Positions 1 to 10,935 of a stretch of DNA of 64,000 bases are shown one piece after another; within the stretch, counting starts at the first letter, position 1; the number at the start of each line of letters is the position of its first letter. Origin of the DNA: Heterodera schachtii (Eukaryota > Nematoda > Chromadorea > Rhabditida > Heteroderidae). The translations under genes were made by a program, and so were the position numbers. Under the pieces are notes generated by a model, which was given only the letters and a program-made list of their open reading frames with translations, did not search any database and was not told the origin of the DNA. Where the stretch lies: positions 427,159-491,158 of the forward strand of contig SIJG01000084.1 of assembly GCA_023374025.1 (NCBI GenBank), in the 5' to 3' direction.

Positions 1-350
1 ATGAATGAGAGTGAACGAAGAACGGAGAAAGTGTTCTTTTATTTGCCGGGGAAAAGAATCTTTTGGCAACCATTTTTGAGTCTCTCCAGTCCAAAAAACG
101 GAGATGTGTACAAATAAAGAAAGTGCAGAGAAAAAAACAAAAATCTTTTTTTCTATAATTTTTCTCTCCTTTTGACGTACTATCTAATGTTTTCATTATT
201 AGGAAAAACAAATTTACTTTGTGATGTTTAATTTTACACAAAATTTAGCATTCCGACAGAGAAAAAATTATGAATAAAATGTAAGGGTTTTTAAGAGCAA
301 AAAAAAGGTTAGCTAAAAATTATTCAAAAAACAAAATTTCGAAGCCTCAT
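1..350. other. AT-rich spacer, nothing recognised
   Basis: No open frame with coding character, RNA gene or delimitable repeat was seen. The segment is A-rich with short homopolymer runs. Confidence 0.5.
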
Positions 351-480
351 ATACCGTATTGCTCTTTTTATGTGCCAGTCTCCATTAAACTGCCGGTCTC
401 CAATTATGTAACCCTTTCTGAGGAGATTGAAAAATAATCTACCAGTCTCCATTTATGTGCCAGGGGGAAAAATAGAATTT
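351..480 (+). repeat. Dispersed repeat fragment with ATACCGTATT end
   Basis: This begins with ATACCGTATTGCTCTTTTTA and carries phrases such as 'CAGTCTCCATT' and 'CCGGTCTCCAA'. The same words occur in the opposite orientation at 10735-10870, ending in AAATACGGTAT. The shared edge suggests the terminal repeat of one DNA transposon family. Both copies look truncated, so no target duplication can be shown. Confidence 0.5.
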
Positions 481-604
481 TTTAATAATTTATTTGGCAC
501 ATTTTCCAAAAAAAAATTAAAATCAATTCAACAGTAAAAGGGGCTAATAAATGAACAATTCGTTGTCATCTGCGACTCCATCCAGCCCTGCATCATCATC
601 AGAG

Positions 605-850
605 TAGGGTCGCTACTTTTAGTGACGAAAAATCCCGAAATAGTTAACTAAACTAGTGGCAAAAAGTCCGAAATAGTGACATAATTTTCAGCCAAAAATT
701 AAGCCAAAAAATTTTTATTCACTAGTTGGAGTTGCAAATGAGGTACTTTTCCTTTGAACTATTCCCTTATCAAATCAAAATTTGTCAAGAAAAAAAATTT
801 TGGGAAGAATTTTTAAGAAAATTTTCCAATTCTTAGTGATATTTAAAGCT
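605..850 (+). mobile_element. hAT-like MITE fragment, AGTGACG body type
   Basis: This starts TAGGGTCGCTACTTTTAGTGACG and matches the left half of the complete element at 40856-41485, including 'CCGAAATAGTGACATAATTTTCAGCC'-type phrases. The right terminus is missing, so it is a 5' fragment. Confidence 0.65.
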
Positions 851-1035
851 TAAAGAATTCAAAGGAAAGCATTTTTCTATGGGTGGGGTCACTTTGGCGC
901 GGCCGTTTTGAGGCCCGTTTATAATTGAAGTAAAAACAAATTAGGATTTGTTTATGATAATTTTTGTGAAAAGATTTATCTCACTTTTTCTATACAAATA
1001 TTGAAATCAAGAATAGAAATTTCTTATATACGATT

Positions 1036-1110
1036 CTCGAATCGTGTGGGCAAATCTGCTAACAAATGCCGGATTTGAGTGCCAAGCTATAAATCTGAAG
1101 GCTCTTTAGC
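1036..1110 (+). pseudogene. Exon-like fragment, copy 1 (WxNLLTNAGFEC)
   Basis: One frame reads VWANLLTNAGFECQ and then Q/L-rich residues before a stop at about 1110. A second copy at 19330-19450 keeps the same residues with a few substitutions (WENLLTNAGFECQDANLQAL). Conservation of a protein-like string between two distant loci suggests both derive from one coding exon. I do not recognise the family. Neither copy has a start codon or neighbouring exons in a coherent frame. Confidence 0.4.
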
Positions 1111-2223
1111 AGAATTCGAAAGTCGCAACGTTTTAGGCGCTGATGAAGAATCTGACGTCAGAACTGCATAATCTATGATTTCTCATGAGTTTCATGTAAA
1201 TTGATCACAGATCTGGTCAGTTGACGTTTAAATGCTACGGTACCATTACAAAAACGCTGACACTTTGCTCCTTAAAAACCAATTCGTAAACATCAGTTTG
1301 CCTAATGAATGGTATCATTCGAAAGCTCATAAAAATGCTACAAAATCTGGTCTTTTGAAATCAGACGAACTTTTATTGACCAAAATTTTAAGAAAAAACA
1401 AGTGGTCGTAAACACATGACATGACTGTATTACTCCATTTTGACTTATGGCATTTCAATCGCAATTTGTCGAAAAAAGTGCCGGATTTTTGATTTTCAAA
1501 AAAAAAATGCAAAAAAAAAAAAAAGGTTTTTGTTGCACAGCGAAAATCAAGATTTACTAATTACTTGAGTCGAGGAGCGTGGAGCTAATAAATTATCATT
1601 GGGGCACAAATAGGTTTTTTAAAAATTATTTTTTAAAATTTAAAAAATTATTTTGGCGGGGGCGGAGGGTCACTTAGAGAAGGGATTTGAACTGATTGAC
1701 AGAGGAGCAGCAACAGAAGAAGAATGAATTAACGAATTGAAGATCCTTTGCAAACATCATTTTAATTTGTAAAATTATTTTTTTAATTTATATTAAATTT
1801 TATGGGTTTAAATTCAAAATTGAGCGGTTGGTGGATTATGGCACCCAAAATTTGGTCTCAAAATGACCAAAAGTTGGCAAAAAGGCCAAGAGCCAACAAA
1901 TGGCCATTTTGGACATACTTTAGTCACCCCCCCCCCGCCTCCCGAAATCAAAAATGACAAAAATCGTATACCAACCAATTCGTCTCGAGCAGTTAATAAT
2001 AAGCACTAAAAATGTCCAATAATGGAAATGAATTTAAACTGGTTTTTGTTTCGTTTCAAATCTCAAAAAGGGAGAGATTTGGCACTTCTAACTTTTGAAA
2101 CGATCGAATCCTTCGCCCCACAACTTGCTTCATCTGCGCATGCTCTTTTTTTTGCGTAATTCCGGGGTTCGAAACTGGTCGAAATGGATGCCGGATTCGT
2201 GATCAGCGACCCCCGAAAACCTT
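1111..2223. other. AT-rich spacer with homopolymer runs
   Basis: No supported gene was seen. Visible items are an A-run near 1510-1523, a C-run near 1928-1937, and the phrase GGTATCATTCGAAAGCTC near 1311, a motif shared by many fold-back elements in this window. Confidence 0.5.
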
Positions 2224-2786
2224 TTAATTAGTAGGACTGCTAATTTTATGCAAATACATGTTTTTTTCCTGGATTCTCCATGCTTTGAATTAGTAGGAAA
2301 AACACTTTCTTTTTTGTGTTTGCGAACAAGAGTTGGGACTTTTATTTACATATTTTTACATATTTCGGGGTTTTTCTACATATTAGATATGTACATATTT
2401 TTATACATATTTTGGACTTTTTCGCATTTTTTTTGTACATATTTTGCAATTTTGAGGCTTTTTTAAGGAAAATTTTTTAGTGCCCCAAAAAATCCAAAAT
2501 TTCCAAATTTTTCGTACACATTTTCATTTTTTTTCATATTGTTAATTTATAAAATTTTTTTGAAAATGTATCCCTAAAAAATCGAATTTTTTTTCCAAAA
2601 ATGAGATATCAAAAAATAATTTTTAAAATACTAAAAGGTGATTCTAAGCCTATTTAGGTCTTTTTTATGGCATTTTTTGCCTATTTCACCCTTTAGGAAG
2701 AATTTTTTTCAAAAAAAATCATTTTAAAAATTTTATTTACATAATTCGCAAATTTTCTTACATAAATTAGCAGCCCAATTAATTTG
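2224..2786 (+). mobile_element. hAT-like MITE, ACATATTTT body type
   Basis: The element proper is 2232-2778. Its ends are imperfect inverted repeats: TAGGACTGCTAATTTTATG on the left, and CATAAATTAGCAGCCCAA on the right. The flanking octamers TTAATTAG and TTAATTTG match at 7 of 8 positions, as expected for an aged 8-bp hAT target duplication. The interior repeats words such as TTTACATATTTT. There is no transposase frame, so it is non-autonomous. Confidence 0.75.
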
Positions 2787-2836
2787 CATTTCTCGCCGCT
2801 CTTTAAAAGTGCGTCTCAAAAACAAAATTAACGAGC

Positions 2837-2955
2837 AAAAATGAGCATCAAAAGTGATCAGCAGATCAATTTGTCCATTCAATAATCTCAAAATAGCCGA
2901 TCATTTCTCATCTTTTCCGTCGCTTTGACCCGCCGCTGGTGGGGAAAATGGCCTA
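2837..2955 (-). pseudogene. Orphan terminal exon of the F-box-like family
   Basis: On the minus strand a TTAATTTAG acceptor is followed by a frame reading GPFSPPAAGQSDGKDEK and a stop at about 2909. The last exon of the F-box-like gene at 18736-18793 reads GPLSPPAAEKGVELCGSEI, and homology continues about 100 bases into its 3' flank (CAAATTGATCTGCTGATCAC). The remaining exons are absent here, so this is a detached 3' end of a paralogue. Confidence 0.65.
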
Positions 2956-3554
2956 AATTAAAGGAATTTTTATTCGAGTTTTGAGTGGGCTAAAATGAAG
3001 TCAGTGTTTTTTTCGAAGGATTGTAATATATTTTTTTCAACTATTTCTGCTTTTCAACAAAAATTATTATGAAAAATGCAATAAAAAACAAAAATGCACT
3101 TCTAAGAATCGCGTTACTTTTTTTCAAAAATACACCCCTTTTTTTCAAAAAATGCACCTCTAAGATTCCGCAAGGTTGGGCAAAGCTCATGGCGAATTGG
3201 TAAATAAATTTAGGAACATAACTAATTTAGGACCCATTTTTTACAAAACTCATTGCAATATTCTTATAGTTGTGTCAATTCTAACACTTCTGACGCATGA
3301 TACATGCCAGTCGTCCACGCACATCTTCAACAAGTATCATGCCGACAACGACGACGACATCAACAGGAAGCCGAGTGCGCCGTTAAACTGTAAATTTGAA
3401 AACGTAACTCACCAATTTTTTGCAAGTAATTGCAATTCTTGCGTTTTTGCATGCCAAATGAGGGTTCCTTTTTAGCCGCCACTGCAGTGAATTGTCCCCG
3501 ACCGTCGCCGGCCTCTGCACGCACTTTCCATTGCGCACGGAGACGACAGCAACC
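2956..3554. other. Spacer and presumed 5' flank of the histone-like gene
   Basis: The left part is AT-rich and holds degenerate 'CTAAGAATCGCG' words from the MITE module shared across the window. From about 3280 the base composition rises steeply in GC. A pyrimidine-rich CCTTTTTAG acceptor near 3467-3475 could precede a leader exon, but no convincing coding exon is seen upstream of the ATG at 3555. Confidence 0.35.
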
Positions 3555-4042
3555 ATGGACCAACAGGAAAGACGGTGCAGGCAGGTTGGAGCAGGGCCGC
3601 TGACCGTCAAGTTCCCCTGCAGCCAAGGGACGAGGACGGCGTATTTGAACGCCATCGAACAGGCGCGGCAGGCGTTGGGCGTCCACCAGCTACCCAACCT
3701 GCGCCTCCGGCGTTGGCCACCCGTCACCAACACCGACGGACCCTCAGCATGCGCGGCCATGTTTTCTGCCGTGTATTCGCTGATCACTCGGCAACTGTGC
3801 AGAGCGGATTCAGCGATGACGGCGGCGGTGGACGCCTCCGCCTCCATGGTGATTGGTGTCGGCGATTTGGAGCTGAAGGCTGAGGGGCGGTGGCGGCGGG
3901 ACTCACCCGACTGGTGATGGCCCAGGCGAACGAGGCGGACTGGGCAGCACTGCCGGCGGCGTTGACGGAGCAGCTGGAAGGCGTCTTCGTCAACAACCTT
4001 GACCAGATGTTGGAGGCCATGTTCTTACCGTTGCTGTTGTGA
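3555..4042 (+). CDS. GC-rich divergent histone-fold (H2B-like) protein, frame broken once
   Basis: The ATG lies in a good context (ACCATGG). The frame runs to 3883 and continues in the -1 register from 3884 to a TGA at 4040-4042; the switch falls in a GGGG run at 3884-3887, so one lost G explains it. Reading across gives about 162 residues. Residues about 60-110 resemble the order of H2B landmarks (TDGPSA..AMFSAVYSLITRQL, then SMVIGVGDL), and residues 114-130 resemble the H2B C-terminal helix. A roughly 30-residue hydrophobic tail follows. There is no basic N-tail, and acidic residues slightly outnumber basic ones by hand count, unlike a core histone. A histone-type stem-loop starts about 43 bases after the stop. 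Being coding is likely; H2B relationship is an inference by eye. Confidence 0.45.
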
Positions 4043-4080
4043 GCGGAGTGGTGGGGAGGCGGGCGGCGTCAACTTATCCC

Positions 4081-4106
4081 AAACGGCCCTCTTTAGGGCC
4101 ACAATT
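4081..4106 (+). promoter_or_regulatory. Histone mRNA 3' stem-loop, nematode type
   Basis: The hairpin has stem GGCCCT (4085-4090), loop CTTT (4091-4094) and stem AGGGCC (4095-4100), flanked by CAAAC and ACAA. It matches the six-base-stem, four-base-loop replication-dependent histone signal bound by SLBP. I recall a C at the first loop position as typical of C. elegans. Spacing from the stop at 4042 is as expected. It marks the upstream gene as histone-type, probably without a poly(A) tail. Confidence 0.75.
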
Positions 4107-5344
4107 TACAAATGGGCGAAAAGGACAAAAAAATCGGTGTGAGAAATAAAGAAATTGGAAAGGGAAAAAGTGAAAAAATGATTTATATACAAAAATGGGT
4201 GACGAGAGGGGGGGGGAAGGGTGTGATTCAATAATGTAATTCAAAACGAAAAACAACAAAAAAGTGAAATTAAAATTTTTAGCTTTCTCACATTCAAAAG
4301 TTTTAGCAATTTCAAAACCAAAAAATCTTAACAAAAACTAACGAAGCAATCAAATTTTATTGTATAAAAGCAAACAAAAAAAACCCGTACATCACACAAA
4401 AATTGAAACAATTTCCGATTTTGAGAGAGTTCAAGCGTTTTTTAATTTAACACAATTTGTCTATTTTTAAAATACCCGAAAATTTCTGCAACATAAAAAT
4501 AGATTGTAAAATTGAATCAGTAATTAAGGAATACAATTCCCATAAAAACTCACAGATGCTACAGGCCCAAGTCCTCGGCGCTCGGGTTGTCTCCACGGAT
4601 GGAAAATTTGAAAAATCAAAATTTTTCAAAGGATTTTCATTGTTGAAGTAGATTTTTGGTAATTTAAATGCTATTTATGAAGTGGCAATACTTTTTTGGT
4701 TTAAAAATAAAAGGCAAAAGAAAAAAAGAAAATTGTGTATGCAATTTTTCGAAAATTTTTATCTAAGGTCCCAAACTGAACAATTCAATCGCTTTAAAAA
4801 TTTTCATTAATAAGCGCTTGCCTATTTTCAAGGAATTTTCCTTGAAAACAGTCCTTAATAGGCACACTCGCTCTGATATGATCGGACTCATAAACTTTGA
4901 TTGGCTCATAAAAGTCGATTGGACTCATTAAGTGCCATAGAGCCGAATTTAAATTTGCTTTCTTTTGAGCAAATTTATGAATAATTTGTTTTCTTAAATC
5001 AAACAATTGATTGATTTTAACTATTTTATACAATAAGAAAAATTAATTCAGCTAAAAAACCAATAACATTTTTACCTAATTAAACTTTTTTTAATTTCGA
5101 GAAACAAATTTTAAGTATTTCAGATTCCTATTTAGTACATATTTTGGCCTTTTCGCTTCTAATCTTCTAATCCTTAGTACATTAACACTGGTTCGGGTAT
5201 TTTGGCAAAAAACGGATTCGGGCATTATTGAACTCTGGAAAGAAGGTTTCATTTCCGGGTACAAGCTTTTCAACAAGGGGTCCGGGTACTTGATCGAAAA
5301 TTGTTGTAAAATTTTAAACAAAAGATGCACTGTGTTTTTTGGTG
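4107..5344. other. AT-rich spacer, no supported gene
   Basis: A frame at 4457-4651 has a moderately protein-like stretch (KIESVIKEYNSHKNSQ) but no second copy, domain or splice support. A G-run occurs near 4207-4216. Nothing else was recognised. Confidence 0.4.
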
Positions 5345-5348
5345 GCAC

Positions 5349-5417
5349 AAAAAGAATAATTTACCTCAAGAAAATATGAGGTTTTTGCCATTTTAAGGTA
5401 AATTATTCCCTTTGTGC
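5349..5417. repeat. Short fold-back hairpin
   Basis: Inverted arms of 22 bases, GCACAAAAAGAATAATTTAC(CT) and its near-perfect complement ending in GGGAATAATTTACCT when read on the other strand, surround a 20-odd-base loop. About 20 of 22 positions pair. It is probably a very small MITE or its excision product. Confidence 0.55.
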
Positions 5418-5619
5418 GATTAAAAAACTTTGTTCTTTGAGGTGTGTAAACAAAACCGAAAAGTACCTTAACTTTTTCCACGAAATTGAATTAATAAAAA
5501 AAACAATTATTTGAGTCAAATTATGTACTCTTATTCGAACTGAAATTTTTGAGCATTTTAATAAAATTATTATTCAAAATAATTTTTCTTTCACTTGACT
5601 AAAAATTAGTCATTTCGCT

Positions 5620-6147
5620 CTCATCATTAGGGTTTGTAATTATATGGATATAAAAATTCGAAATATGGCCATATGGACAAAAAAATCGCGGAATATGGAC
5701 ATAAAATGCCAAAAATATGGACATAAATTTTCTGAATTGAGGGGTAAATTTTACAAAATTTCTTCAAATCACTAAATGTAAAGTAAAACTTTCATAAATG
5801 GTTAAATGTGGCATTAAAAATCATTTAAGAAGAAAAACCCACGATAAAGTTAAAATTTACTCATTTTAACGAAAAACCAACCCGAATAGCGAATTTTTCT
5901 TATCTGTTTAGGGCCGTTCTAATAGAGTTTTTTTTGGAAAAATGTCAAAATATGGGTATAAAATATGGACATAATGCCAAAATATGGAAAAATGGACATA
6001 AATCGCGAAATATGGGAAAATATGGATATAGAAATACGTCCTAGAGGCTTCAAACTAAGCTAAAAACATGTTTTTCGTGCGTTTCAAGCCTCCAACAGTC
6101 CAGGAAAAAATATGGATTTCCATATAATTACAAACCCTACTCATCAT
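5620..6147 (+). mobile_element. hAT-like MITE, TATGGACATAAA body type (complete)
   Basis: The element is 5628-6139. Its termini are perfect 21-bp inverted repeats beginning TAGGGTTTGTAATTATATGG. It is flanked by a perfect 8-bp duplication CTCATCAT at 5620-5627 and 6140-6147. The interior is made of variants of TATGGACATAAA and contains TTTTTCGTGCGTTTCAAGCC near its right end. There is no coding capacity. It interrupts sequence that is continuous at 14210-14345 and 20630-20740, which confirms insertion after the segmental duplication. Confidence 0.9.
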
Positions 6148-6241
6148 TTTTGTTTTTTAATTTTTTAAATATAATTAGGACCCCATTTTTAATGATAAAT
6201 TTTAATAAAAAATTAAATAAATTTATTTTTGTTGTTTGATT

Positions 6242-9200
6242 TCAACACATCAAAAAACAGAAGGGTAATGTGTATTTACGTATAATTTTTGAAGTAATTA
6301 TCAGTCCATAAGGGCTGTTCAAGTCGTAAAAATCGACAATCATAAGGAGAATCCATTCGGCAATTGGTGAAAGTTCGGCATGCCCTCGGGACAGAATTTC
6401 CCTAAATGAAATGCTTTAAATAGGCAATAATACAATACTTATGATTACTCTTTCTAAACCAATTGAAAATTTGTACAAAAGACTTTAATTTATGGCCTAA
6501 TGTCCTGAAAATCTCAGAAATTTTGAAATTTGCTCAGATGCGAACATTATTAAAAAAATTCTGTTTGCTCGCTCAAAACTTAAAATGCTGAAAATTTGGA
6601 AAATTTTGGTCTTCTTGCAGACTGTAAATTTTTGGCATGAGAACGTGAATTTTTAAAAATAAGAATTGAACAAAAAATATGAAATTTTTCCAAGAGTGAA
6701 CTTTTATGCTACGGTATTTTGTGACAAATCTCGGCCAAATCTGTAAGTGATAAAGACCGGGTCCAAAAAACAGTGCCATTGGTCCAGTCCCGCTCACAAA
6801 TCAGCCATATAATAGGCACAAATATTTAATGGAAAATTTTTTTTTGTAAAGTGATTCGTAGGCGTGTATTTCTCATTTATTAATAGACGACAAATGCCAA
6901 AAAGATGCATTCAAAATTTTTAAGCTCTTTAAATTAAACCTCAAAAAATATAATTAAAAGGCTTGGAAAAGGAAGGAAAAATAAAAACAGGCAGTTGTTT
7001 TTCCTTGATATTTCCAAAATGGGTAAACAATTAAGCAGTTAATTAATCTGTAGGGATGGGAATTTAAATCGAATGGCTTTTTTTTACTGATTCGAAATGG
7101 CCTTAAAACGACTCAAAAAACTATTTTAAACTTTGTTTAATGCTTCTAACATAGATTTGATTAGACTTTTTTTTTGAATTTACAGTTTTTGTGATTTTTA
7201 TAATTGCTCTTTTTTGACTTTTTTAAGGCAAAATTTATTAATCATTTTAAATACTCAAAAAGGTATTCTAAACTTTGTTTAATTTGATTTTCAGTTTTTT
7301 AGATTTTTATGATTACTCTTTTTTGACTTTTTTAAGGCAAAATTTAATTAATTATTTTTAAATTATTTCCTATTCATTAATTGTTTAAAATTACCAAGTG
7401 ATTAAATAAATTGCGAAGAGAAGATTTGCAATTGAAAGCAAAATGATGGCGTAACACATTCGAACTTCAACTCGGTGACTGCGCTGCTTCAAATTCATTT
7501 GTCTGATCCTTCGGCACATTAACGGATAAGCAAAGAGCAGAAAAGCCAAGTGGCAAATGGCAAACATTTTGGTGATATTGTAGTAAATTTGCTAAAATGA
7601 CGGAAAATTCAAAAAAAAAGTTTTTAAAATTAAGTAAATAATTTTAAAAATCAAAAATTAGATCGAAGATCAGAATTCCAACGCCAGCTTTTCAAAAAGG
7701 TTTTGAAAATCAGAGTTTAGAAAACAAAAAAATTCAATTTTAAAAAAATTACATAAATTATCTACTAATGTTTTTAATAACCCATTGTATAAGCTGGAAA
7801 AAATTATTTTTTAACCGGGATCGCATTTCGTCCGATCGCTTCCCATTCTGTCCTGTACTGGTCGGGGTCCATTTCCCCTTTACCTCACTACGTTTGCATA
7901 TTGTATTTAGTGGATATCCGCCTTCGGAATAAAGGCTATTATCCCATGTGTATATTTTATTGTACGGGGAAATAGGGCCAAAGATTAGAATTACGCCGAA
8001 AATAGAAGTTTAAAATTAATCACAAAAGGATTGCCCATAGAATTAGCTTAAGGCTAAAAAATTAAAGCTTTTAGGAATATGGAATCGCATGTCATTTCAA
8101 ATTATAATCCCAAAATAAAATATTTCATAATTTTTATAGCACGAGCCCGGTAGTTTAAAAATGCCGTCCTCTACTAAGAATGGCAAAAGCACACAATATG
8201 CCAATAAGGTAAAAAAAAAATCAGGAAAATTTTGCTAAATATTTTATCAAAATTTTTAAAATAAATTTTCTTATATTTTGTGCTCCTCCATTTTTTACTT
8301 GTGTTGGAATTTCCATGAACACGGGCCCGTCCATTTTGTGCTGTTCTTCCTCAAATGGTGTTCGAAATTCAGACAATCGAAAGCACACAGAATGCCAAAG
8401 AATTGGTGCAGCAATTGCCAAAGCGAACAAAAGAATAATTGCCAATAAATATTTGCTCATTTTTGGTGACCAATGGCACCGATACATTTGGGAACAACAA
8501 ATGGCACAAAAACGGTTCAATGACATTAGTAAATTCAGCTAAAATTTTAAATTTATTTTTTAATATTTCATATTGATAAGATTTAGAATAAATTGCTTTA
8601 ATGTTTTAATTTTAAAAATGCCTGAAATTGGATTAAGCCCAATGTCCATAGCAAAAAGTAAATTAAATTCGCTGTGCCGTTTGCTTGATCCAACGGATAA
8701 AAAATGGCCGGAACATAGCCCCAATATGCGCATTTCTTGACAATGTACAATAAAAATTTGCTAAAATGGAATAAAATTTAAAAAATAAATTTAATAAATG
8801 TTAATCTGAGCTTCCAAACTCGAAATCGTCCAAAAATAGTCTGAATCGATTCTATAGTCACAACACTGATGAGAAAAATGCGAATCAGAGAGTCCTTTTG
8901 GCCATTTTTTGGAAATTTTTAATGAAAAATGTAATAAAAGTGAAAGAAAGCTAATGTTTTTTGAAAAAATAAAAAAATTTTTAAATTCAAATTATTTTTA
9001 AAGACTTGCTTTTCTTTTTGGCATAGATTGACACTTTAACGCCATTTTTGTGTGATATTAAAAATCGATTCCGACAATTTCTGTGAGCACTTTTGTTGGG
9101 ATCTTCGATTTGATTTAAAACTTTTGCATTTAAATTAATAAAAATAAATCTCGTAAAACCTTAAATCCACAAAGCCAAGCGCAATAAAAAGCGTATAAAA

Positions 9201-9326
9201 GGAGGAGGTGAACGGCGAACGATGCCTTTGACGCAACAAAAATGCCAAAACCGACAAATAAATGGGCAAAGAAACAATCAAATGGACAAAGGTGGCAAAT
9301 TTGGTAATAAAAATAAATAAATCCAT
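6242..9326 (-). CDS. Srg/Srv-type seven-transmembrane chemoreceptor, complete
   Basis: The five exons on the minus strand are 9326-9160, 8760-8622, 8538-8299, 7591-7395 and 6401-6242. All phases agree (2,0,0,2) and give 300 residues with no internal stop. Exon 1 has TM1 and a SPFTSSFYTLF motif typical of the Srg superfamily (Srg/Srv). Exon 2 carries TM2-3, exon 3 SLNRFCAICC (residues 108-117) and TM4, exon 4 TM5, a basic loop (CRRIRQMNLKQ) and TM6, and exon 5 TM7 with NSPYGL (276-281). Introns end in TTTAG/TTTTAG; intron 2 uses a GC donor. Such receptors act in chemosensory neurons through G proteins; the ligand is unknown. An acceptor-like TTTTAG just upstream of the ATG could be a trans-splice site. 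A diverged GC-richer patch (about 7815-7980) lies in intron 3. Confidence 0.85.
8539..8621 (-). other. GC-AG intron (intron 2 of the chemoreceptor)
   Basis: On the minus strand the donor reads CAG|GCATTT and the acceptor ATTTTAG|CTG. Using it joins GLIQFQ to LNLLMSLNRF in frame, and no nearby GT donor gives this result. The second copy keeps the same CAG|GC donor (near 21302), so the site is conserved rather than a base error. Confidence 0.75.
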
Positions 9327-9336
9327 ATAAATTTAA

Positions 9337-9345
9337 CAACCTAAA
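9337..9345 (-). promoter_or_regulatory. Candidate trans-splice acceptor of the chemoreceptor
   Basis: On the minus strand AAATTTTAG lies about 14 bases 5' of the ATG at 9326, the usual geometry for spliced-leader addition in nematodes. No leader RNA gene is visible in this window, so the assignment rests on position and motif alone. Confidence 0.4.
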
Positions 9346-9630
9346 ATTTTAAATATTTAAAAATTGTATAACAATCAATTTATTAATTAAGGAAATTTGA
9401 AAAACATTTGTATTATATTAATTATTTGAGTAATGAAAAAGAATATTTAATTTTATACAATTTTTTCTCTTTTACGGATTATGTAAATGCAATTTATTGT
9501 GCCTAATTATTAATTAATGCTGTCTCCCTACTATTCACTTGTGTTATTAGCAAATTCCATGATGAGAATCCAAAATTAGCAAATTAAATTATTACGCCAA
9601 AGCTAATAAAAAAGAAATGGTAATGATAAA

Positions 9631-10287
9631 TAGGGTTGTAAATTATATGGAATAAAAAACGCTAAATATGGACATAAAATATGGACTAAAAAAGCCCGAA
9701 ATATGGCCTAAAAAGCTCAAAACTGTCCAAATGTGGACCAAAACATGGACTAAAAAATTGCCAAAATAAAATCTTAAACCCTCAAAAATTCCAAAAAAGG
9801 TTTATATATTCAAATTTGATTAAATAAACTTAAAAAATACATAAAATGGATTTAAAATTAAAAAAATGCAAATTTTTTATTGTCGTCCTGTGTATAAAAA
9901 ACACATCCAAGTTTGCCAATTTCAAAAAAATTCGCATTAAAAAAGAAAAGTTCGCAAAAAATGATGAAATATTTATTTAAAATGACAAAATGACGACGAA
10001 AGAACAAATTTTTCGTATTTTTAGGTGGTGTAATTTGTAAAAAATTTGTAAAAAGTCGATCTTTAGGGGTGTATTTTTCGCTTTTTTTGCATTTTTTTTT
10101 GTGAAAATTCGCCAAAAATGACCGAAATATGGACTAAAAAGGCAAAATTGGCGAAATATGGATTTAATATGGACTAAAAACCTTCTCCAAATCAAAAAAT
10201 TTTAACAAAGAAATGGTATTTTTGAGCCCCTTTCTTCATAGCATATGTGCAGAAAAAATATGTTAATCCATGTAATTTACAACCCTA
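9631..10287 (+). mobile_element. hAT-like MITE, TATGGAC body type (657 bp)
   Basis: The ends are TAGGGTTGTAAATTATATGG and, inverted, TAGGGTTGTAAATTACATGG. The flanking octamers ATGATAAA and GTAATAAA agree at 6 of 8. The interior uses TATGGACTAAAAA words and contains the module TTAGGTGGTGTAATTTG, which recurs alone at 31806-31905. A frame on the minus strand (9858-10195) is a by-product of low complexity. It sits just outside the duplicated chemoreceptor block. Confidence 0.8.
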
Positions 10288-10734
10288 GTAATAAACATAA
10301 TTTTTTCTTGAAAAATTTCTAAATTTTAAAATTCCCTTTCAAAACGGCGTTCTGATTTTTTTTCAGAAAAATCACAATATCTAGAATTTCTGGAAATAAA
10401 ATTCTCCCGATTTTCTTAATTTTTAAGCTTTATTCCATTAACATTGTCCAACCCTGAAGTGAGTTTGAATTTTCAAAAATTTAATAAATTTCCCGGGCTT
10501 AAAAATGGAAAAAATTTTCAAAATATTAAAAAATTCAAAATTTCTGAAAACGCAAAATATTATATTCCTATTTCAATATTTTTGGGGCTTTTATTAATTT
10601 CTTTGTAAATATTTTGGCATTTTTCGAATTTTTCATGTAAAATTTCAGAAACTTTTTAACAAAAATGCAATAAAAATTCTTTTTTATTGACGCGATGACA
10701 TTTTTTGAGAAATGTTCCAAATAAATTTCAAAAA
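10288..10734. other. AT-rich spacer
   Basis: No gene or delimitable repeat was recognised. Confidence 0.4.
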
Positions 10735-10870
10735 TTTTCCACTAAATAAATCTGTCGAAAAATAATCTCCCTGTCTCCATTAGTCTGACCGTCTCTAATT
10801 TATCTACCCCTTTCTAAGGGGGTTGAAAAATAATATACCCGGGCATATAAAAAGAGCAAATACGGTATTT
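10735..10870 (-). repeat. Dispersed repeat fragment with ATACCGTATT end, inverted copy
   Basis: This is the opposite-strand counterpart of 351-480. The words CTGTCTCCATTAGTCTGACC and GAGCAAATACGGTAT are shared. The termini are otherwise worn. Confidence 0.5.
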
Positions 10871-10911
10871 ATATATTTATTGAAAATTTTGGTGAACTTG
10901 GGGGAGGGGTT

Positions 10912-10935
10912 CGGCGGTGCCGATAGGTGCCGCCG
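10912..10935 (+). repeat. GC-rich hairpin module CGGCGGTGCC-GATA-GGNGCCGCCG
   Basis: This is a ten-base-pair imperfect palindrome with a GATA loop, followed by GGAAA and an AT-rich tail ('TTCAATGCAATTT'). It is one of eight near-identical copies in the window (15163, 19774, 19911, 20016, 42452, 63241, 63483), each standing out sharply from AT-rich flanks. Confidence 0.8.

Noticed and set aside
3360..3847. Overlapping minus-strand frames (108 and 154 residues) opposite the histone-like gene
   Set aside because: They are shadows produced by high GC. The + strand frame has the better start context, the histone stem-loop on its own strand and a frame continuing to 4042.
9858..10195. Minus-strand frames inside the 9631-10287 element
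   Set aside because: They have K/F/N-rich low complexity from the TATGGAC words; the element is non-autonomous.
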